From Maribacter sp. (GTDB lineage: Bacteria > Bacteroidota > Bacteroidia > Flavobacteriales > Flavobacteriaceae), in contig PDPR01000010.1 of the NCBI GenBank assembly GCA_002749285.1, positions 124,001 to 188,000 on the forward strand: 64,000 nucleotides of DNA, in the 5' to 3' direction. Shown here in pieces: positions 1 to 10,092 of this stretch (its first letter is position 1; every line of letters starts with the position of its first letter). The position numbers and the translations under genes are program-made. Under the pieces are notes generated by a model, which searched no databases, was not told where the DNA came from, and saw only the letters and a program-made list of their open reading frames with translations.

Positions 1-704
1 ACGTCTTGACAGACATCACAACCGAACATCCAATCATCGAACTTCCCATGGAATTGGGCAGGGATCTCATTCTTCAATTCAATAGTAAAATAAGAGATGC
101 ATTTGCTGCCATCCACCACATTGGGCCCAACGATCGCTTGTGTGGGGCAGGCATCGATACATGCCGTGCAGGAACCACAATGATCGGTGGCCGGACTATC
201 ATAGTCCAATTCCAGATCTAAGATCAATTCTGCGATAAAATAGAACGAGCCTACTTTCCGGGTCAATAGATTACTATGCTTCCCGATCCACCCCAACCCA
301 CTTTTGGCCGCCCAGGCCTTGTCCAAAATAGGGGCCGAGTCCACAAAGGCACGCCCATCGACCTCCCCTATCTCCGTGGTGATGAAATCCTGAAGTTGTC
401 TAAGTTTTGATTTTATGATGTGATGGTAATCTTGTCCGTAGGCATATTTCGACACCTTATAAGTACCTTCTTTCTGTTTGTCCCCAGGATAGTAATTCAA
501 CAATAAGGAAATAACCGATTTTGAGCCCTCGACCAATTTAGTGGGATCCAACCGTTTGTCAAAATGGCTCTCCATATACTGCATTTCGCCATGCATATTT
601 TGATTCAACCACTTTTCCAACCTAGGGGCTTCTTCTTCCAAAAAGGAGGCCTTGGAGATACCACAAGACAAAAAACCGAGGCGCTTTGCTTCGGATTTGA
701 TCAT
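1..704 (-). CDS. queG: Epoxyqueuosine reductase QueG (C-terminal part cut by window edge)
   Basis: QueG reduces epoxyqueuosine to queuosine, the last step of this tRNA wobble-base modification, using cobalamin and two [4Fe-4S] clusters in the cytoplasm. About 234 residues are visible. The N-terminal part has the family pattern [18 protein letters not shown], then the [19 protein letters not shown] block, then the first ferredoxin cluster motif [12 protein letters not shown]. The second cluster begins (CDVC) at the window edge, so roughly the last quarter of the usual ~310 residues is missing. I used the ATG at 702-704. An in-frame TTG at 729-731 overlaps the ruvB stop codon and would add nine residues that look family-like, so the true start may be there. 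It lies directly downstream of ruvB and is probably co-transcribed with it. Confidence 0.93.
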   Translation of the reverse strand, partial: MIKSEAKRLGFLSCGISKASFLEEEAPRLEKWLNQNMHGEMQYMESHFDKRLDPTKLVEGSKSVISLLLNYYPGDKQKEGTYKVSKYAYGQDYHHIIKSKLRQLQDFITTEIGEVDGRAFVDSAPILDKAWAAKSGLGWIGKHSNLLTRKVGSFYFIAELILDLELDYDSPATDHCGSCTACIDACPTQAIVGPNVVDGSKCISYFTIELKNEIPAQFHGKFDDWMFGCDVCQD

Positions 705-727
705 TGCTGTATATTTTGACTTGGCAC

Positions 728-1750
728 TCAAAAAAGTCCAGGTTGGGTTCCTTCCTTTGTCCTCCCCAAATGTTTATAGGCCAGTTCGGTGACTTCACGC
801 CCACGGGGGGTACGCATGATAAAACCCTGTTGGATCAAAAAAGGTTCGTACACTTCCTCAATGGTCTCGGAACTTTCCGAGACCGCAGTAGCGATTGTGG
901 TAATCCCTACGGGCCCTCCTTTGAACTTATCGATAATGGTCGTTAAAATCCTGTTATCCATTTCATCAAGACCATGTGCGTCAACGTTCAGGGCCTTTAG
1001 ACTGTATTTCGATATTTCCATATCAATTCTGCCATCACCCTTGATCTGTGCAAAATCACGGACCCTTCGCAAAAGTGCATTGCAGATCCTAGGTGTTCCC
1101 CTGCTACGCCCTGCAATCTCGATAGCCGCATTCCGGGTTATGGACACTTTCAATATTTCAGCACTTCGCTCAACGATCGTCGATAACAGTTCCGTGGAAT
1201 AATACTGCAATCTACTTTGTATACCAAAACGGGCCCGCATGGGAGATGTCAACAGACCCGATCGGGTCGTCGCCCCAATTAGGGTAAAAGGATTTAGATT
1301 AATCTGTACAGACCGGGCATTGGGCCCTGTCTCTATCATGATATCTATCTTATAGTCCTCCATGGCAGAATAAAGATATTCTTCGACTATAGGGCTCAGC
1401 CTATGGATCTCATCGATGAAAAGCACATCCCTTTCCTGAAGATTGGTCAAAAGACCCGCCAAATCCCCGGGCTTATCCAACACCGGGCCGGAAGTAACCT
1501 TTATGCCTACCCCCAACTCGTTGGCCAGTATATGGGCCAAGGTCGTCTTCCCCAATCCAGGAGGGCCATGGAACAGAGTATGGTCCAGTGCCTCGTTCCT
1601 CTGATTGGCCGCCTCTACAAAAACCTTCAAATTCCCAAGCACTTGTTCCTGACCTGTAAAGTCATTAAAGGTTATGGGGCGAAGTGCTCTTTCCATATCA
1701 ATTTCCTCAGGCGATAAATTACCTGTACTAGGGTCTAAATACTCGTTCAT
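728..1750 (-). CDS. ruvB: Holliday junction branch-migration ATPase RuvB
   Basis: RuvB is the hexameric AAA+ motor that, with RuvA, drives branch migration of Holliday junctions during recombinational repair. The 340-residue product has the normal family length. Walker [10 protein letters not shown] is at residues 62-70, Walker B DEIH at 113-116, and the sensor 1 motif GATTRSG at about 159-165, followed by the PMRARFG arginine-finger block. The C-terminal winged helix contains the conserved TPRGREVT stretch. The start is the ATG at 1748-1750. A TAnnTTTG-like element lies just upstream, so the leader would be very short. queG follows with its start near or overlapping the ruvB stop codon. Nothing is odd in the protein. 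Confidence 0.98.
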   Translation of the reverse strand: MNEYLDPSTGNLSPEEIDMERALRPITFNDFTGQEQVLGNLKVFVEAANQRNEALDHTLFHGPPGLGKTTLAHILANELGVGIKVTSGPVLDKPGDLAGLLTNLQERDVLFIDEIHRLSPIVEEYLYSAMEDYKIDIMIETGPNARSVQINLNPFTLIGATTRSGLLTSPMRARFGIQSRLQYYSTELLSTIVERSAEILKVSITRNAAIEIAGRSRGTPRICNALLRRVRDFAQIKGDGRIDMEISKYSLKALNVDAHGLDEMDNRILTTIIDKFKGGPVGITTIATAVSESSETIEEVYEPFLIQQGFIMRTPRGREVTELAYKHLGRTKEGTQPGLF

Positions 1751-1757
1751 ATGCGAA

Positions 1758-1765
1758 CAAAGATA
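1758..1765 (-). promoter_or_regulatory. Candidate -7 element of ruvB promoter
   Basis: The minus strand reads TATCTTTG, an exact match to the Bacteroidota -7 consensus TAnnTTTG. It ends 8 bases before the ruvB start codon, which implies an almost leaderless transcript. No TTG was found at the expected -33 distance, so the call is tentative. Confidence 0.4.
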
Positions 1766-1826
1766 GTGAAAATCAAATGTTAAAATTCACTTGGGACATA
1801 CCAACTATATCGTTATTGTTGATTAT

Positions 1827-1852
1827 ATTGTGACAATAATGACAATTGTCAT
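1827..1852. promoter_or_regulatory. Adjoining palindromes upstream of pckA, candidate operator
   Basis: ATTGTgACAAT at 1827-1837 is an odd-centred palindrome. It is followed at once by the perfect 14-base palindrome ATGACAATTGTCAT at 1839-1852. Both share ACAAT/ATTGT half sites. They sit 80-105 bases before the pckA start in the gap between the divergent ruvB and pckA genes. A near -7 sequence, GATATTTG, lies at 1875-1882; if it is used, the perfect palindrome would be centred near -41. The identity of the binding protein cannot be told from the sequence. Confidence 0.45.
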
Positions 1853-1932
1853 CTTTTACAAGGGTAATATTATCGATATTTGCGGAAAATTAAAAACAAG
1901 AATTTTTAACAACCATTTTAAAGCAGAAAACA

Positions 1933-3519
1933 ATGTCAGCAACATTTGATCTTAAAAAGTATGGTATTGATACCGAAAAAATCTATAGGAACAGCAGTGT
2001 CCCTGTCTTATATGAACTTGGCCTCCGGTTGGAAAAGGGAACTGCTATTTCCGATACAGGTGCCCTGATGACCTTCTCTGGTGAAAAAACAGGTCGTAGC
2101 CCTAAGGACAAAAGGATCGTGCGCCATCAGGATTCTGAGAAAAACATTGATTGGGGCGATGTCAATATAGGGTTGGATGAAAGCACCTTCATGGTCAACC
2201 ATGAAAGGGCCCTTGACTACCTAAACACACGTAATCACCTTTTTGTTGTTGATGCTTTTGCCGGATGGGACCCAAACTATAGAATAAAAACAAGAATTAT
2301 CTGTACTAGAGCCTATCATGCATTGTTTATGCAGAATATGCTTATAATGCCAACAAAGGAAGAGTTGGAGAATTTCGGTGAGCCTGATTATGTGATCTTC
2401 AACGCAGGTCAGTTCCCGGCCAACCGATACACTTCCGAAATGACTTCCAAGACAAGTGTTGACCTAAACTTGGAACGAAAAGAAATCGTGATCTTAGGTA
2501 CCGAGTATGCGGGTGAGATGAAAAAAGGTATTTTCTCAGTAATGAATTACCTAATGCCCCTACAGGATGTATTACCAATGCACTGTTCTGCCAACGTTGG
2601 CGAAAAAGATGATGTAACTATCCTTTTCGGCCTATCCGGAACAGGAAAAACAACCTTGAGCGCAGATCCAAAACGTAGATTGATCGGTGATGATGAGCAT
2701 TGCTGGACCGACCATGGAACTTTCAATATCGAAGGTGGGTGTTATGCAAAGGCAATCGATTTGACTGCCGAAAAAGAACCGGACATCTTCAATGCCATTA
2801 AATTTGGTACCGTATTGGAAAATGTGGTTTATGACAAAGACACTAGAAGGGTCGATTATACCGATATTTCCATAACGGAAAACACTAGGGCATCTTATCC
2901 GATCAGATACATTGACAATGTACAGATTCCTTGTATTGCCGGACATCCCGAAAACATCATATTCCTTACCTGCGATGCCTTTGGCGTATTGCCCCCTGTA
3001 AGTAAACTTACCCCTGAGCAAGCTAGTTATCACTTTATTTCTGGCTATACCGCAAAAATGGCAGGTACCGAAGTGGGTATAACAGAGCCAACAGCAACAT
3101 TCAGTGCTTGTTTTGGAGCTGCCTTTATGATGTGGCACCCTAACAAATATGCTGAATTATTAGCTGAGAAAATCAAAACCCATAAAGCAACGGCTTGGTT
3201 GATCAATACAGGTTGGACAGGTAGTGGCTCTAGGATGAAGTTGAAATACACAAGGGCCATGGTAGATGCCATCCACCACCATGATTTTGACAATGTTGAA
3301 TACGTGAAGGATGAAGCATTCGGATTCCAGATTCCAACGAGCTGTCCCAATGTCCCTTCTGAGATATTGATACCAAGAAATACTTGGGAAGACAAAGCGA
3401 AATATGAGGCAACTAAATTGAAGCTCATCAATCTTTTCAATGAGAACTTCAAGCAGTTCGAAGCCAATGTAAATCCTAAAATAAAAGCCGCAGGGCCAAA
3501 AGCCGGAGGAGCATTGTAA
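1933..3519 (+). CDS. pckA: ATP-dependent phosphoenolpyruvate carboxykinase
   Basis: This enzyme converts oxaloacetate and ATP to phosphoenolpyruvate, CO2 and ADP, the entry step of gluconeogenesis in the cytoplasm. The 528-residue length fits the ATP-type family. Visible motifs are the substrate-binding TGRSPKD at residues 53-59, the P-loop GLSGTGKT at 233-240, and the kinase-2 metal-binding LIGDDEH at 250-256. The [10 protein letters not shown] block near residue 420 and the catalytic region with [10 protein letters not shown] are also present. The start is the ATG at 1933. It is a single-gene unit bounded upstream by palindromes and downstream by a strong hairpin terminator. No abnormal features were seen. 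Confidence 0.98.
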   Translation: MSATFDLKKYGIDTEKIYRNSSVPVLYELGLRLEKGTAISDTGALMTFSGEKTGRSPKDKRIVRHQDSEKNIDWGDVNIGLDESTFMVNHERALDYLNTRNHLFVVDAFAGWDPNYRIKTRIICTRAYHALFMQNMLIMPTKEELENFGEPDYVIFNAGQFPANRYTSEMTSKTSVDLNLERKEIVILGTEYAGEMKKGIFSVMNYLMPLQDVLPMHCSANVGEKDDVTILFGLSGTGKTTLSADPKRRLIGDDEHCWTDHGTFNIEGGCYAKAIDLTAEKEPDIFNAIKFGTVLENVVYDKDTRRVDYTDISITENTRASYPIRYIDNVQIPCIAGHPENIIFLTCDAFGVLPPVSKLTPEQASYHFISGYTAKMAGTEVGITEPTATFSACFGAAFMMWHPNKYAELLAEKIKTHKATAWLINTGWTGSGSRMKLKYTRAMVDAIHHHDFDNVEYVKDEAFGFQIPTSCPNVPSEILIPRNTWEDKAKYEATKLKLINLFNENFKQFEANVNPKIKAAGPKAGGAL

Positions 3520-3545
3520 TCCAAAACAACACTTTTATAAATGTA

Positions 3546-3583
3546 AGATCCCCATTGCCAAGGCAATGGGGATCTTCTTTTCC
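3546..3583 (+). terminator. Rho-independent terminator of pckA
   Basis: A perfect inverted repeat (AGATCCCCATTGCC at 3546-3559 and its complement at 3562-3575) is followed by the T-rich run TCTTTTCCCTT. It starts 26 bases after the pckA stop codon and lies before the convergent DUF2807 gene. Confidence 0.85.
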
Positions 3584-3610
3584 CTTATACTTTAGCAATC
3601 AACCTTTTTT

Positions 3611-4429
3611 TTAATTTTCCTTAAGCAAATTGGAAGTATCCAAGAAAGATTCAATGGTTATTTTAGGGTTGCCATACAACCGTGTTTTTGAGGATCCTTG
3701 GGAAGATAATTTGAATTCCTCCAAGGCTTTCACCTTAATGTCCGGAGATCCTTTCATATCGGCCACAACGGAAGTTGCTTCCATTTTTTCTGCTTTTAGG
3801 TTTGAGCTATCCTTTAATTGCACATCTAGAACCTCTGTATTCCCTTCCATTCTTGCACTTGCATTTTGTGACATTCGAATGGTATTGGACTTGCCAACAG
3901 CATAGATATGTGCATCTACCCTATCCTTTAAGGAGATGCTCAAAGAATCACTTGCCAAATTAAAGTCCCCGGAACTCATGCCCTTCATATCCACATTCAT
4001 TATCGGGGCCGTGGCGCTCAACTCCAACCGTGACCGACCGTCAAGATCCACGGTAAACCGATCGGAAGAAACAACATCCGTCATATTCACCTTACCGTCA
4101 ATCATGGTTATAGCCTCCAAATCTGTATAATTTACAACTATATCCAATTTTTTCCTGGAAGTAATCTTATAGAATGAACTAATGACCAATGTGTCTTCCT
4201 CTACCTTGAACTTGAGTACATCGATTAAATTGTCATCTGCATTAATGGTGTATGAATTAGGGCCTTCCTGAAGCACCAATTCCAAATCATCGACCAATTT
4301 GACGGCGTTAAAGGAAGGAAGCTCCTCCCTTACCTCAATTACATTCTTATTCCCTTTTATCTTGGGTTTTCGTTGGGCGAATGTTTGAAAGCAAACAAGC
4401 AACCCGATAAGGATCATACTATTTCTCAT
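3611..4429 (-). CDS. DUF2807 (GIN domain) secreted or envelope protein
   Basis: The 272-residue protein starts with a signal peptide (hydrophobic stretch ILIGLLVCFQTFAQ, cleavage likely after AQ). The rest is a chain of short alternating beta strands rich in D, S, L and V, with the pattern 'F-AVKLVDDLELVLQEGPNSY' near residue 40. That pattern is typical of the DUF2807 putative auto-transporter adhesin head domain, common in Bacteroidota. It is likely periplasmic or cell-surface and builds a right-handed beta-helix-like fold; its biochemical role is unknown. The gene stands alone, convergent with pckA and separated from coxA by a strong terminator at 4525-4559. Confidence 0.8.
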   Translation of the reverse strand: MRNSMILIGLLVCFQTFAQRKPKIKGNKNVIEVREELPSFNAVKLVDDLELVLQEGPNSYTINADDNLIDVLKFKVEEDTLVISSFYKITSRKKLDIVVNYTDLEAITMIDGKVNMTDVVSSDRFTVDLDGRSRLELSATAPIMNVDMKGMSSGDFNLASDSLSISLKDRVDAHIYAVGKSNTIRMSQNASARMEGNTEVLDVQLKDSSNLKAEKMEATSVVADMKGSPDIKVKALEEFKLSSQGSSKTRLYGNPKITIESFLDTSNLLKEN

Positions 4430-4524
4430 TTTAATGGTTTGTGTTCAAGAATAGTCCATATGCTCTATATGGCACCATCTGGTTTATTAAATATACTATA
4501 AAAAAGTCAAGATGACTTCATCAA

Positions 4525-4559
4525 AAAAAATGCCCAACTCGATAAGTTGGGCATTTTTT
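4525..4559 (-). terminator. Bidirectional terminator after coxA
   Basis: An A-run, the stem TGCCCAACT/AGTTGGGCA with a five-base loop, and a T-run form a long hairpin usable on both strands. It lies 20 bases past the coxA stop codon and ends the act-cox cluster. Confidence 0.9.
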
Positions 4560-4578
4560 ATGTATTGGTTTCGTAACC

Positions 4579-6402
4579 CTAATGATTTTCCTCCCCCTCA
4601 TTATCCTGTAGGGGTATATCCTGTGGAATAAAATCCTGTCCGGGAATAACATATTCACCATTGTCACCCGTCTTACTATAATCATAGGCCCAACGGTGTA
4701 CATGGGGTATTGCCCCAGGCCAGTTTCCGTGAATATGTTCTTGTGGTGTTGTCCATTCCAAGGTGTTTGATTTCCATGGGTTTTTAGGCCCCTTCTTGCC
4801 ATAGAACATGCTATAGAAGAAATTCACCAAGAAAACCAACTGGGCAAGTCCTGCTATCAAGGCAAAGACGGTCATCAACACCTGTACATCGGTAAGTTCA
4901 TCGAACATAGGGAATGCCGTATTCTCATAATATCGTCTTGGCACTCCTGCCATCCCTACAAAATGCATAGGGAAGAACACCCCATAGGCACAGACTGCTG
5001 TAATCCAAAAATGGACATAACCCAAGTTCTTGTTCATCATCTTACCCTCGAACATTTTGGGGAACCAATGGTACACTCCCGCAAACAATCCGTAAAGTGC
5101 GGAAATACCCATCACCAAGTGGAAGTGGGCAACCACAAAATACGTATCATGAACGTTGATATCCAATGTACTATCGCCGAGGATTATTCCTGTAAGTCCG
5201 CCTGTTATAAAGGTCGATACCAAACCGATTGAAAACAACATGGCCGGATTCAATTGCAAATTACCTTTCCAAAGTGTCGTTATATAGTTGAATGACTTCA
5301 CTGCTGAAGGAATAGCGATCAACAAGGTTGTAAATGTAAATACGGATCCCAAGAATGGGTTCATACCTGAAATGAACATGTGGTGCCCCCAAACGATTGT
5401 CGAAAGAAAAGCAATCGCAATGATAGATGCTATCATTGCCCGATAACCGAATATCGGCTTACGTGCATTGGTTGACATAACCTCTGAGGTTATACCCAAT
5501 GCGGGCAATAGGACGATATATACCTCAGGGTGACCCAAGAACCAGAAAAGGTGCTCGTACAATACCGGGGAACCTCCTTGGTAATGCAAGACCTCTCCTT
5601 GTATAAATATATCCGAAAGGAAGAAAGAAGTACCGAAACTTCTATCCATAATCAATAACAAGGCCGCAGAAAAAAGAACTGGGAAAGACACCACCCCTAT
5701 AATAGCGGTAATAAAAAAGGCCCAGATGGTCAAAGGCATTCTGGTCATCGACATTCCTTTAGTCCTCAAATTGATAACCGTAACAATATAGTTCAGGGAA
5801 CCCAACAAAGATGACGCAATAAAAATCGCCATTGCCACCAACCATAGTGTCATACCCATACCTGATCCAGATTGTGCCATTGGCAATGCACTAAGTGGCG
5901 GATAAATAGTCCAACCCGCTGATGCAGGTCCTGCCTCAACAAAAAGGGAGGAAACCATAATCACACTAGACAAAAAGAACAACCAATACGATACCATATT
6001 CAAGAAACCTGAGGCCATATCCCGAGCCCCGATCTGTAATGGAATGAGTAAATTACTGAACGTACCACTTAGACCGGCGGTGAGCACGAAAAAGACCATT
6101 ATAGTACCATGGATAGTCACCAATGCCAGATAAATATCGGCATCCATAACACCGTTCGGTGCCCAATCCCCAAGTAATGCCTCGAATATAGGAAACGATT
6201 GCCCTGGCCAAGCCAGTTGCATCCTGAACAAGAAGGACATGGCTATACCTATAAAACCCATTACCAAACCAGTAATCAAATACTGCTTCGAGATCATTTT
6301 ATGGTCTTGGCTAAAAATATATTTGGTTACAAAGGTCTCCTTGTGATGATGCCCATGATCATCTGCATGGTCTTCAATATGTGCAAGTGCTGTGCCCGAC
6401 AT
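4579..6402 (-). CDS. coxA: Cytochrome c oxidase subunit I (heme-copper oxidase)
   Basis: This is the catalytic subunit that reduces O2 to water at a heme-CuB centre and pumps protons across the inner membrane. The 607-residue protein has about 12 membrane segments. Visible ligands are His98 in TIHGT (low-spin heme), the CuB motif HPEVY at 291-295, HH at 340-341, and HDTYFVVAHFH at 418-428 with the heme histidines. The HPEVY motif keeps both the D-channel glutamate and the cross-linked tyrosine, which indicates an A1-type enzyme. An N-terminal His-rich stretch (HADDHGHHH) precedes the first helix. It is the last gene of the act-cox cluster, and subunit III is not encoded in this window. The partner is the ACIII complex encoded just upstream, so the two probably form a supercomplex. 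Confidence 0.97.
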   Translation of the reverse strand: MSGTALAHIEDHADDHGHHHKETFVTKYIFSQDHKMISKQYLITGLVMGFIGIAMSFLFRMQLAWPGQSFPIFEALLGDWAPNGVMDADIYLALVTIHGTIMVFFVLTAGLSGTFSNLLIPLQIGARDMASGFLNMVSYWLFFLSSVIMVSSLFVEAGPASAGWTIYPPLSALPMAQSGSGMGMTLWLVAMAIFIASSLLGSLNYIVTVINLRTKGMSMTRMPLTIWAFFITAIIGVVSFPVLFSAALLLIMDRSFGTSFFLSDIFIQGEVLHYQGGSPVLYEHLFWFLGHPEVYIVLLPALGITSEVMSTNARKPIFGYRAMIASIIAIAFLSTIVWGHHMFISGMNPFLGSVFTFTTLLIAIPSAVKSFNYITTLWKGNLQLNPAMLFSIGLVSTFITGGLTGIILGDSTLDINVHDTYFVVAHFHLVMGISALYGLFAGVYHWFPKMFEGKMMNKNLGYVHFWITAVCAYGVFFPMHFVGMAGVPRRYYENTAFPMFDELTDVQVLMTVFALIAGLAQLVFLVNFFYSMFYGKKGPKNPWKSNTLEWTTPQEHIHGNWPGAIPHVHRWAYDYSKTGDNGEYVIPGQDFIPQDIPLQDNEGEENH

Positions 6403-6435
6403 AAATATTTCTTTTTTTATTTTTTAAACTTAATT

Positions 6436-7494
6436 CTATTGGAATGATGCCATTGATTCTGAAAAGGTTTGCTGTTCCGCAAGCCATTTATTGTATTCTT
6501 CCTCCTCTTCCACAATGATCTTCATCTGCATATTGTAATGTGATTTGCCACATATCTTATTACAAAGCAATATATAATCGAATTCCCATGGATCTGAATT
6601 CTCAACCCCTGCCGCGGCCTTTTTCGCCCGTATGGCGTTGGTTCTTTCTACCTTTTCGATAATCTCGGGCCTACCCCTCATATCGGCAGTCGTAATTGTC
6701 GGTGTAAAGGAGAATTGCGTGATCATGCCGGGAACACAGTTCATCTGTGCCCTAAAATGTGGCATATATGCGGAATGCAATACGTCTTGTGAACGCATTT
6801 TAAAATTCACTTTTCTACCAACGGGAAGGTGTAGTTCCTTAACGATAATATCGTCCCCACTATAAGTGTCCGATTCATCGATGCCCAAAACATTCGCCTT
6901 GTCTATATCTATCATCCTAACATTGGCACTACCCAGAACATTATCCTCACCGGCATATCTGGCCGTCCAATTGAACTGTTGTGCATAAAGCTCAATAACT
7001 ATCGGATCGTCATCATCATTGATGTCCATAATACTGGTCCAAGTGTAAAGGCCCCAAAGTATTAAACCGGCCAAGACTATAACAGGGATAATCGTCCAAA
7101 TAAGCTCCAATTTATCATTATCGGCATAGAAAAGTGCTTTCTTTCCTTTTTTCCCTCTGTATTTATAACCAAAATAATGCAATAATGCCTGGGTAATGGT
7201 CTGTACAAAAAAGATAACCGCCATAGAGACAAGCATCAAATCATCATATTCGGAGCCATGTTCGGATGCCGCTTCGGGCAAAAGCATTTTCCCATAATTC
7301 CAAAAACTAAATATGGTAATCCCATATATAAAAATCAAAAACACAAACAATAGATACCCATTGTATTTATTGTCCTTATCATTGGCGATTTGTGAACTCT
7401 CCACCTTAATTTGTGACAATTCAAAGATCTTGGTCATTTGCCATATCGCAATTGCCACTAAAACCAAAACGGCTAAAACAAATATTGTAATCAT
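6436..7494 (-). CDS. coxB: Cytochrome c oxidase subunit II (CuA subunit)
   Basis: Subunit II accepts electrons from a cytochrome c domain through its binuclear CuA site and passes them to subunit I. The 352-residue protein starts with a membrane helix at the N-terminus. Two further transmembrane helices follow (FLIFIYGITIFSFW and the IIPVIVLAGLILWGLYTW segment), then a periplasmic cupredoxin domain. The CuA motif CNKICGKSHYNM occupies residues 311-322, with the ligand pattern C311, C315, H319 and M322. An upstream histidine lies in DVLHSAYMPHF. The extra N-terminal helix is common in Bacteroidota homologues. No C-terminal cytochrome c domain is fused; the ACIII heme proteins could supply electrons. 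It lies 33 bases upstream of coxA. Confidence 0.96.
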   Translation of the reverse strand: MITIFVLAVLVLVAIAIWQMTKIFELSQIKVESSQIANDKDNKYNGYLLFVFLIFIYGITIFSFWNYGKMLLPEAASEHGSEYDDLMLVSMAVIFFVQTITQALLHYFGYKYRGKKGKKALFYADNDKLELIWTIIPVIVLAGLILWGLYTWTSIMDINDDDDPIVIELYAQQFNWTARYAGEDNVLGSANVRMIDIDKANVLGIDESDTYSGDDIIVKELHLPVGRKVNFKMRSQDVLHSAYMPHFRAQMNCVPGMITQFSFTPTITTADMRGRPEIIEKVERTNAIRAKKAAAGVENSDPWEFDYILLCNKICGKSHYNMQMKIIVEEEEEYNKWLAEQQTFSESMASFQ

Positions 7495-7640
7495 TCCTAT
7501 ATTTAATATTTTGCTTAAACTTAGTAAAAAAAAACCAAACCCACTATCTAGGAAGCATCCTCCTTAGACGATGGGCAAAAACATTCATCCCCCACTACCC
7601 ATTAAGCATTGGAACGTAGGGCATAAATATTATCTATAAA

Positions 7641-8954
7641 TTAATAATGAAAATGCCTGCTCTCCTCGATAAACGGATTACGTTTAGGCTGAAGAGGTGC
7701 TTTTGTCAACGCTCTGAAAACCCAAAAGACAAACAATCCAGCAAAGAAGAGAATGGCTCCAATCTCAGGAATCCCTATAGACCATTGATCACCTACGGTA
7801 GAAGGCATGATCATATTGAAAATATCCATATAGTGACCTGCCAATATGACAATCCCGGTTAGGATAACAAACCAATTGATCCTCTTATAGTCACTGTTCA
7901 TTAAAAGTAATAATGGGAATAGAAAGTTCATAACGACCATTCCAAAGAAAGGAAGTTTAAAATCCTCAAAACGTGTTATGTAATAGGTAACCTCCTCAGG
8001 AATGTCCGAATACCAGATAAGCATGAATTGGGAGAACCAAAGATAGGTCCAGAAAATACTGAAACCGAACATGAACTTGGCCAAATCATGAATATGGCTG
8101 TCATTTACATCTGGCAAATAACCCTTTGATTTCAAATAAATCGTAACCATGGCAATAACCGTTACCCCGGAAACAACCATACTTGCAAATACATACCATC
8201 CGAACAAGGTGCTGAACCAATGTGGATCCACACTCATGATCCAATCCCATGACATTATAGACTCAGTATATAGATAAAACACCAAAAACACTGCGGAGAT
8301 CCTAAAGTTCAATTTAAAATTAGCATCGTCATCAGAGACATCCTGTTTTAAGGAGAATTTTCTTGAATACTCCCTATAGAGTATCCAACCTCCCAAGAAA
8401 ATAGCCGCACGAACCAAAAAGAAAGTAGTATCCAAATAACCGGACTTGCCTATCAGCAATTCATCATGCGCAACAACTTCAGGATCCATCCAAACAAATA
8501 AGTGGTTCATATGCAATACGGAAAGCATCAAGATAACGAATACAATAATCCCACCCGGCACCAAATAAGAGGTTATACCTTCCATTACACGGAACAACAA
8601 TGGGGACCAACCGGCCTGCGCCGCCCTTTGGATAGCATAAAATACCAAAACGCCCAAGGCTATCATAAAAAAGAAGAATGCTGCCACATATAAAGCTGAC
8701 CATGGTTTATTCTGCAATTGGTGCAAAACATGTTCATCATGTGATGTATCATGGGCTTCGGAATGACTATCCGCCACTGCGTGCCCTACCTCTTCGGCAT
8801 GTGCGCCACCATGGCCCCCATCGTGATCGGCCACCATGGCCCTAGCCTCTTTAACCGTGCTTGGGGCCGACATAAAACCAATTCCGATACCTAATAAGCC
8901 TACAATCATCATGATGAAGGAAGCCATTCTTAGTCTGTTTGAAAACGTGTACAT
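7641..8954 (-). CDS. actF: Alternative complex III membrane subunit ActF
   Basis: ActF is one of the two NrfD/PsrC-like integral membrane subunits of the quinol-oxidising alternative complex III. The 437-residue protein shows about ten hydrophobic helices. Its first helix (IVGLLGIGIGFMSAP) is followed by a His- and Asp-rich loop at about residues 40-80 (DHDGGHGGAHAEE and similar). The helix-3 region HMNHLFVWMDP and the MSWDWIMSVDPHW block are typical of this family. A 146-base gap separates it from coxB; the gap has no recognisable gene. It is co-oriented with the act genes. ActF is believed to contribute to proton transfer, but that is inferred from family knowledge. Confidence 0.92.
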   Translation of the reverse strand: MYTFSNRLRMASFIMMIVGLLGIGIGFMSAPSTVKEARAMVADHDGGHGGAHAEEVGHAVADSHSEAHDTSHDEHVLHQLQNKPWSALYVAAFFFFMIALGVLVFYAIQRAAQAGWSPLLFRVMEGITSYLVPGGIIVFVILMLSVLHMNHLFVWMDPEVVAHDELLIGKSGYLDTTFFLVRAAIFLGGWILYREYSRKFSLKQDVSDDDANFKLNFRISAVFLVFYLYTESIMSWDWIMSVDPHWFSTLFGWYVFASMVVSGVTVIAMVTIYLKSKGYLPDVNDSHIHDLAKFMFGFSIFWTYLWFSQFMLIWYSDIPEEVTYYITRFEDFKLPFFGMVVMNFLFPLLLLMNSDYKRINWFVILTGIVILAGHYMDIFNMIMPSTVGDQWSIGIPEIGAILFFAGLFVFWVFRALTKAPLQPKRNPFIEESRHFHY

Positions 8955-8974
8955 ATCTTACTCTATGTATTATT

Positions 8975-9556
8975 TTATAAATCTTGTTTCAACTTCATAA
9001 CGTATTCGGCAACTTGCCAACGTTCCTCATGGTTCAACTGTACGGCATACGACCCCATGGAATTCAAACCATAATATATTACATAATAGGTGCTACCTAC
9101 TGTAATATCGCGGGCTGCATCCGCATAACTGGGCACACCCAGTATTTTTTCCCTTTTGACCAAAGTACCTTGACCATCTCCTTTGGAACCATGACAAATA
9201 GCACAATATATATCGAAAAGCTCCTTGCCTTTCGCCAAATTGGCTTCACGATCCAAAGAATCCAAAGGACTGGTTCTTGATCTGGAAAGCTCCCTGCCCT
9301 CATTGGTGTTCTCCAACCCATAAGGCATCCAACCTCTTGGGATTGTGTTATCCGGTGGCAACATAGCTTCCGAAACACCTTTGAACAATGCGATTCTGTC
9401 GACATCCTCCTCATTGAAACCTTGATAGGTCTCATAGCCCACTGGTTCATACATGTTGGGCATATATTGATAATTAGGCTCTCTCTTGCCAAAACATGAG
9501 ACCATCAACAATACCAAACCAAACGCTATTCCTACTTTAATAAAATTATTCATCAT
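8975..9556 (-). CDS. actE: Alternative complex III monoheme cytochrome c subunit ActE (lipoprotein)
   Basis: ActE is the monoheme cytochrome c of alternative complex III. The start chosen is the ATG at 9554-9556, giving a 193-residue precursor with the signal GIAFGLVLLMVSC. The cysteine at the end of that signal fits a lipobox, so the protein is probably anchored in the outer leaflet of the inner membrane. A single CAICHG heme motif lies in the second half. The methionine sixth ligand is likely in the C-terminal segment with GLNSMGSY. A longer frame reaching 9595 overlaps actD and lacks a lipoprotein-like N-terminus, so it was not used. The gap to actD is seven bases. Confidence 0.92.
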   Translation of the reverse strand: MMNNFIKVGIAFGLVLLMVSCFGKREPNYQYMPNMYEPVGYETYQGFNEEDVDRIALFKGVSEAMLPPDNTIPRGWMPYGLENTNEGRELSRSRTSPLDSLDREANLAKGKELFDIYCAICHGSKGDGQGTLVKREKILGVPSYADAARDITVGSTYYVIYYGLNSMGSYAVQLNHEERWQVAEYVMKLKQDL

Positions 9557-9563
9557 CTTAGGA

Positions 9564-10085
9564 CTACTTTTCTGAAATACTGATCTCAACCGCATTGGTA
9601 TCCATCAACAAGTTCTTTAATTCTTTTTCGTTGCCATGAATGGCCAACTCCATAACAAAATGGTCGTCGGTAGTACGTACATCGGGATTCTCCGCTTTCT
9701 TGAAAGGCCACAATTTACTTCTTAGGTAAAATGTGATCACCATTAAATGCGCAGCAAAGAAAACCGTTAACTCGAACATGATCGGAACGAATGCCGGCAT
9801 GTTTTCCAAATAGCTAAAACTTGGCTTACCGCCAATATCCTGGGGCCAATCCTGAATCATGATATAATTCATCATAACCGTTGCCACAATAAGACCAACA
9901 CAGCCATACATAAAAGAGGTTATGGCAATTCTAGTTGGCGCAAGCCCCATGGCCTTATCAAGACCATGGACAGGAAAAGGACAATACACTTCCTCTATAT
10001 GATATTTGGCGTCCTTCACCTTTTTGACGGCATGCATCAGCACGTCGTCATCATCGTAGTATGCATGTATAACTTTAGATGCCAT
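9564..10085 (-). CDS. actD: Alternative complex III subunit ActD (DUF3341)
   Basis: ActD is a small membrane subunit of alternative complex III. The 173-residue protein matches DUF3341: a soluble N-terminal half (YYDDDDVLMHAVKKVKDAKY, then PFPVHGLDKAMGL) and two transmembrane helices (about residues 55-80 and 100-125). It has the usual length. The gene lies between actC and actE with 7-base gaps on both sides, so it is translated as part of the same unit. Confidence 0.93.
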   Translation of the reverse strand: MASKVIHAYYDDDDVLMHAVKKVKDAKYHIEEVYCPFPVHGLDKAMGLAPTRIAITSFMYGCVGLIVATVMMNYIMIQDWPQDIGGKPSFSYLENMPAFVPIMFELTVFFAAHLMVITFYLRSKLWPFKKAENPDVRTTDDHFVMELAIHGNEKELKNLLMDTNAVEISISEK

Positions 10086-10092
10086 ATCTTTC

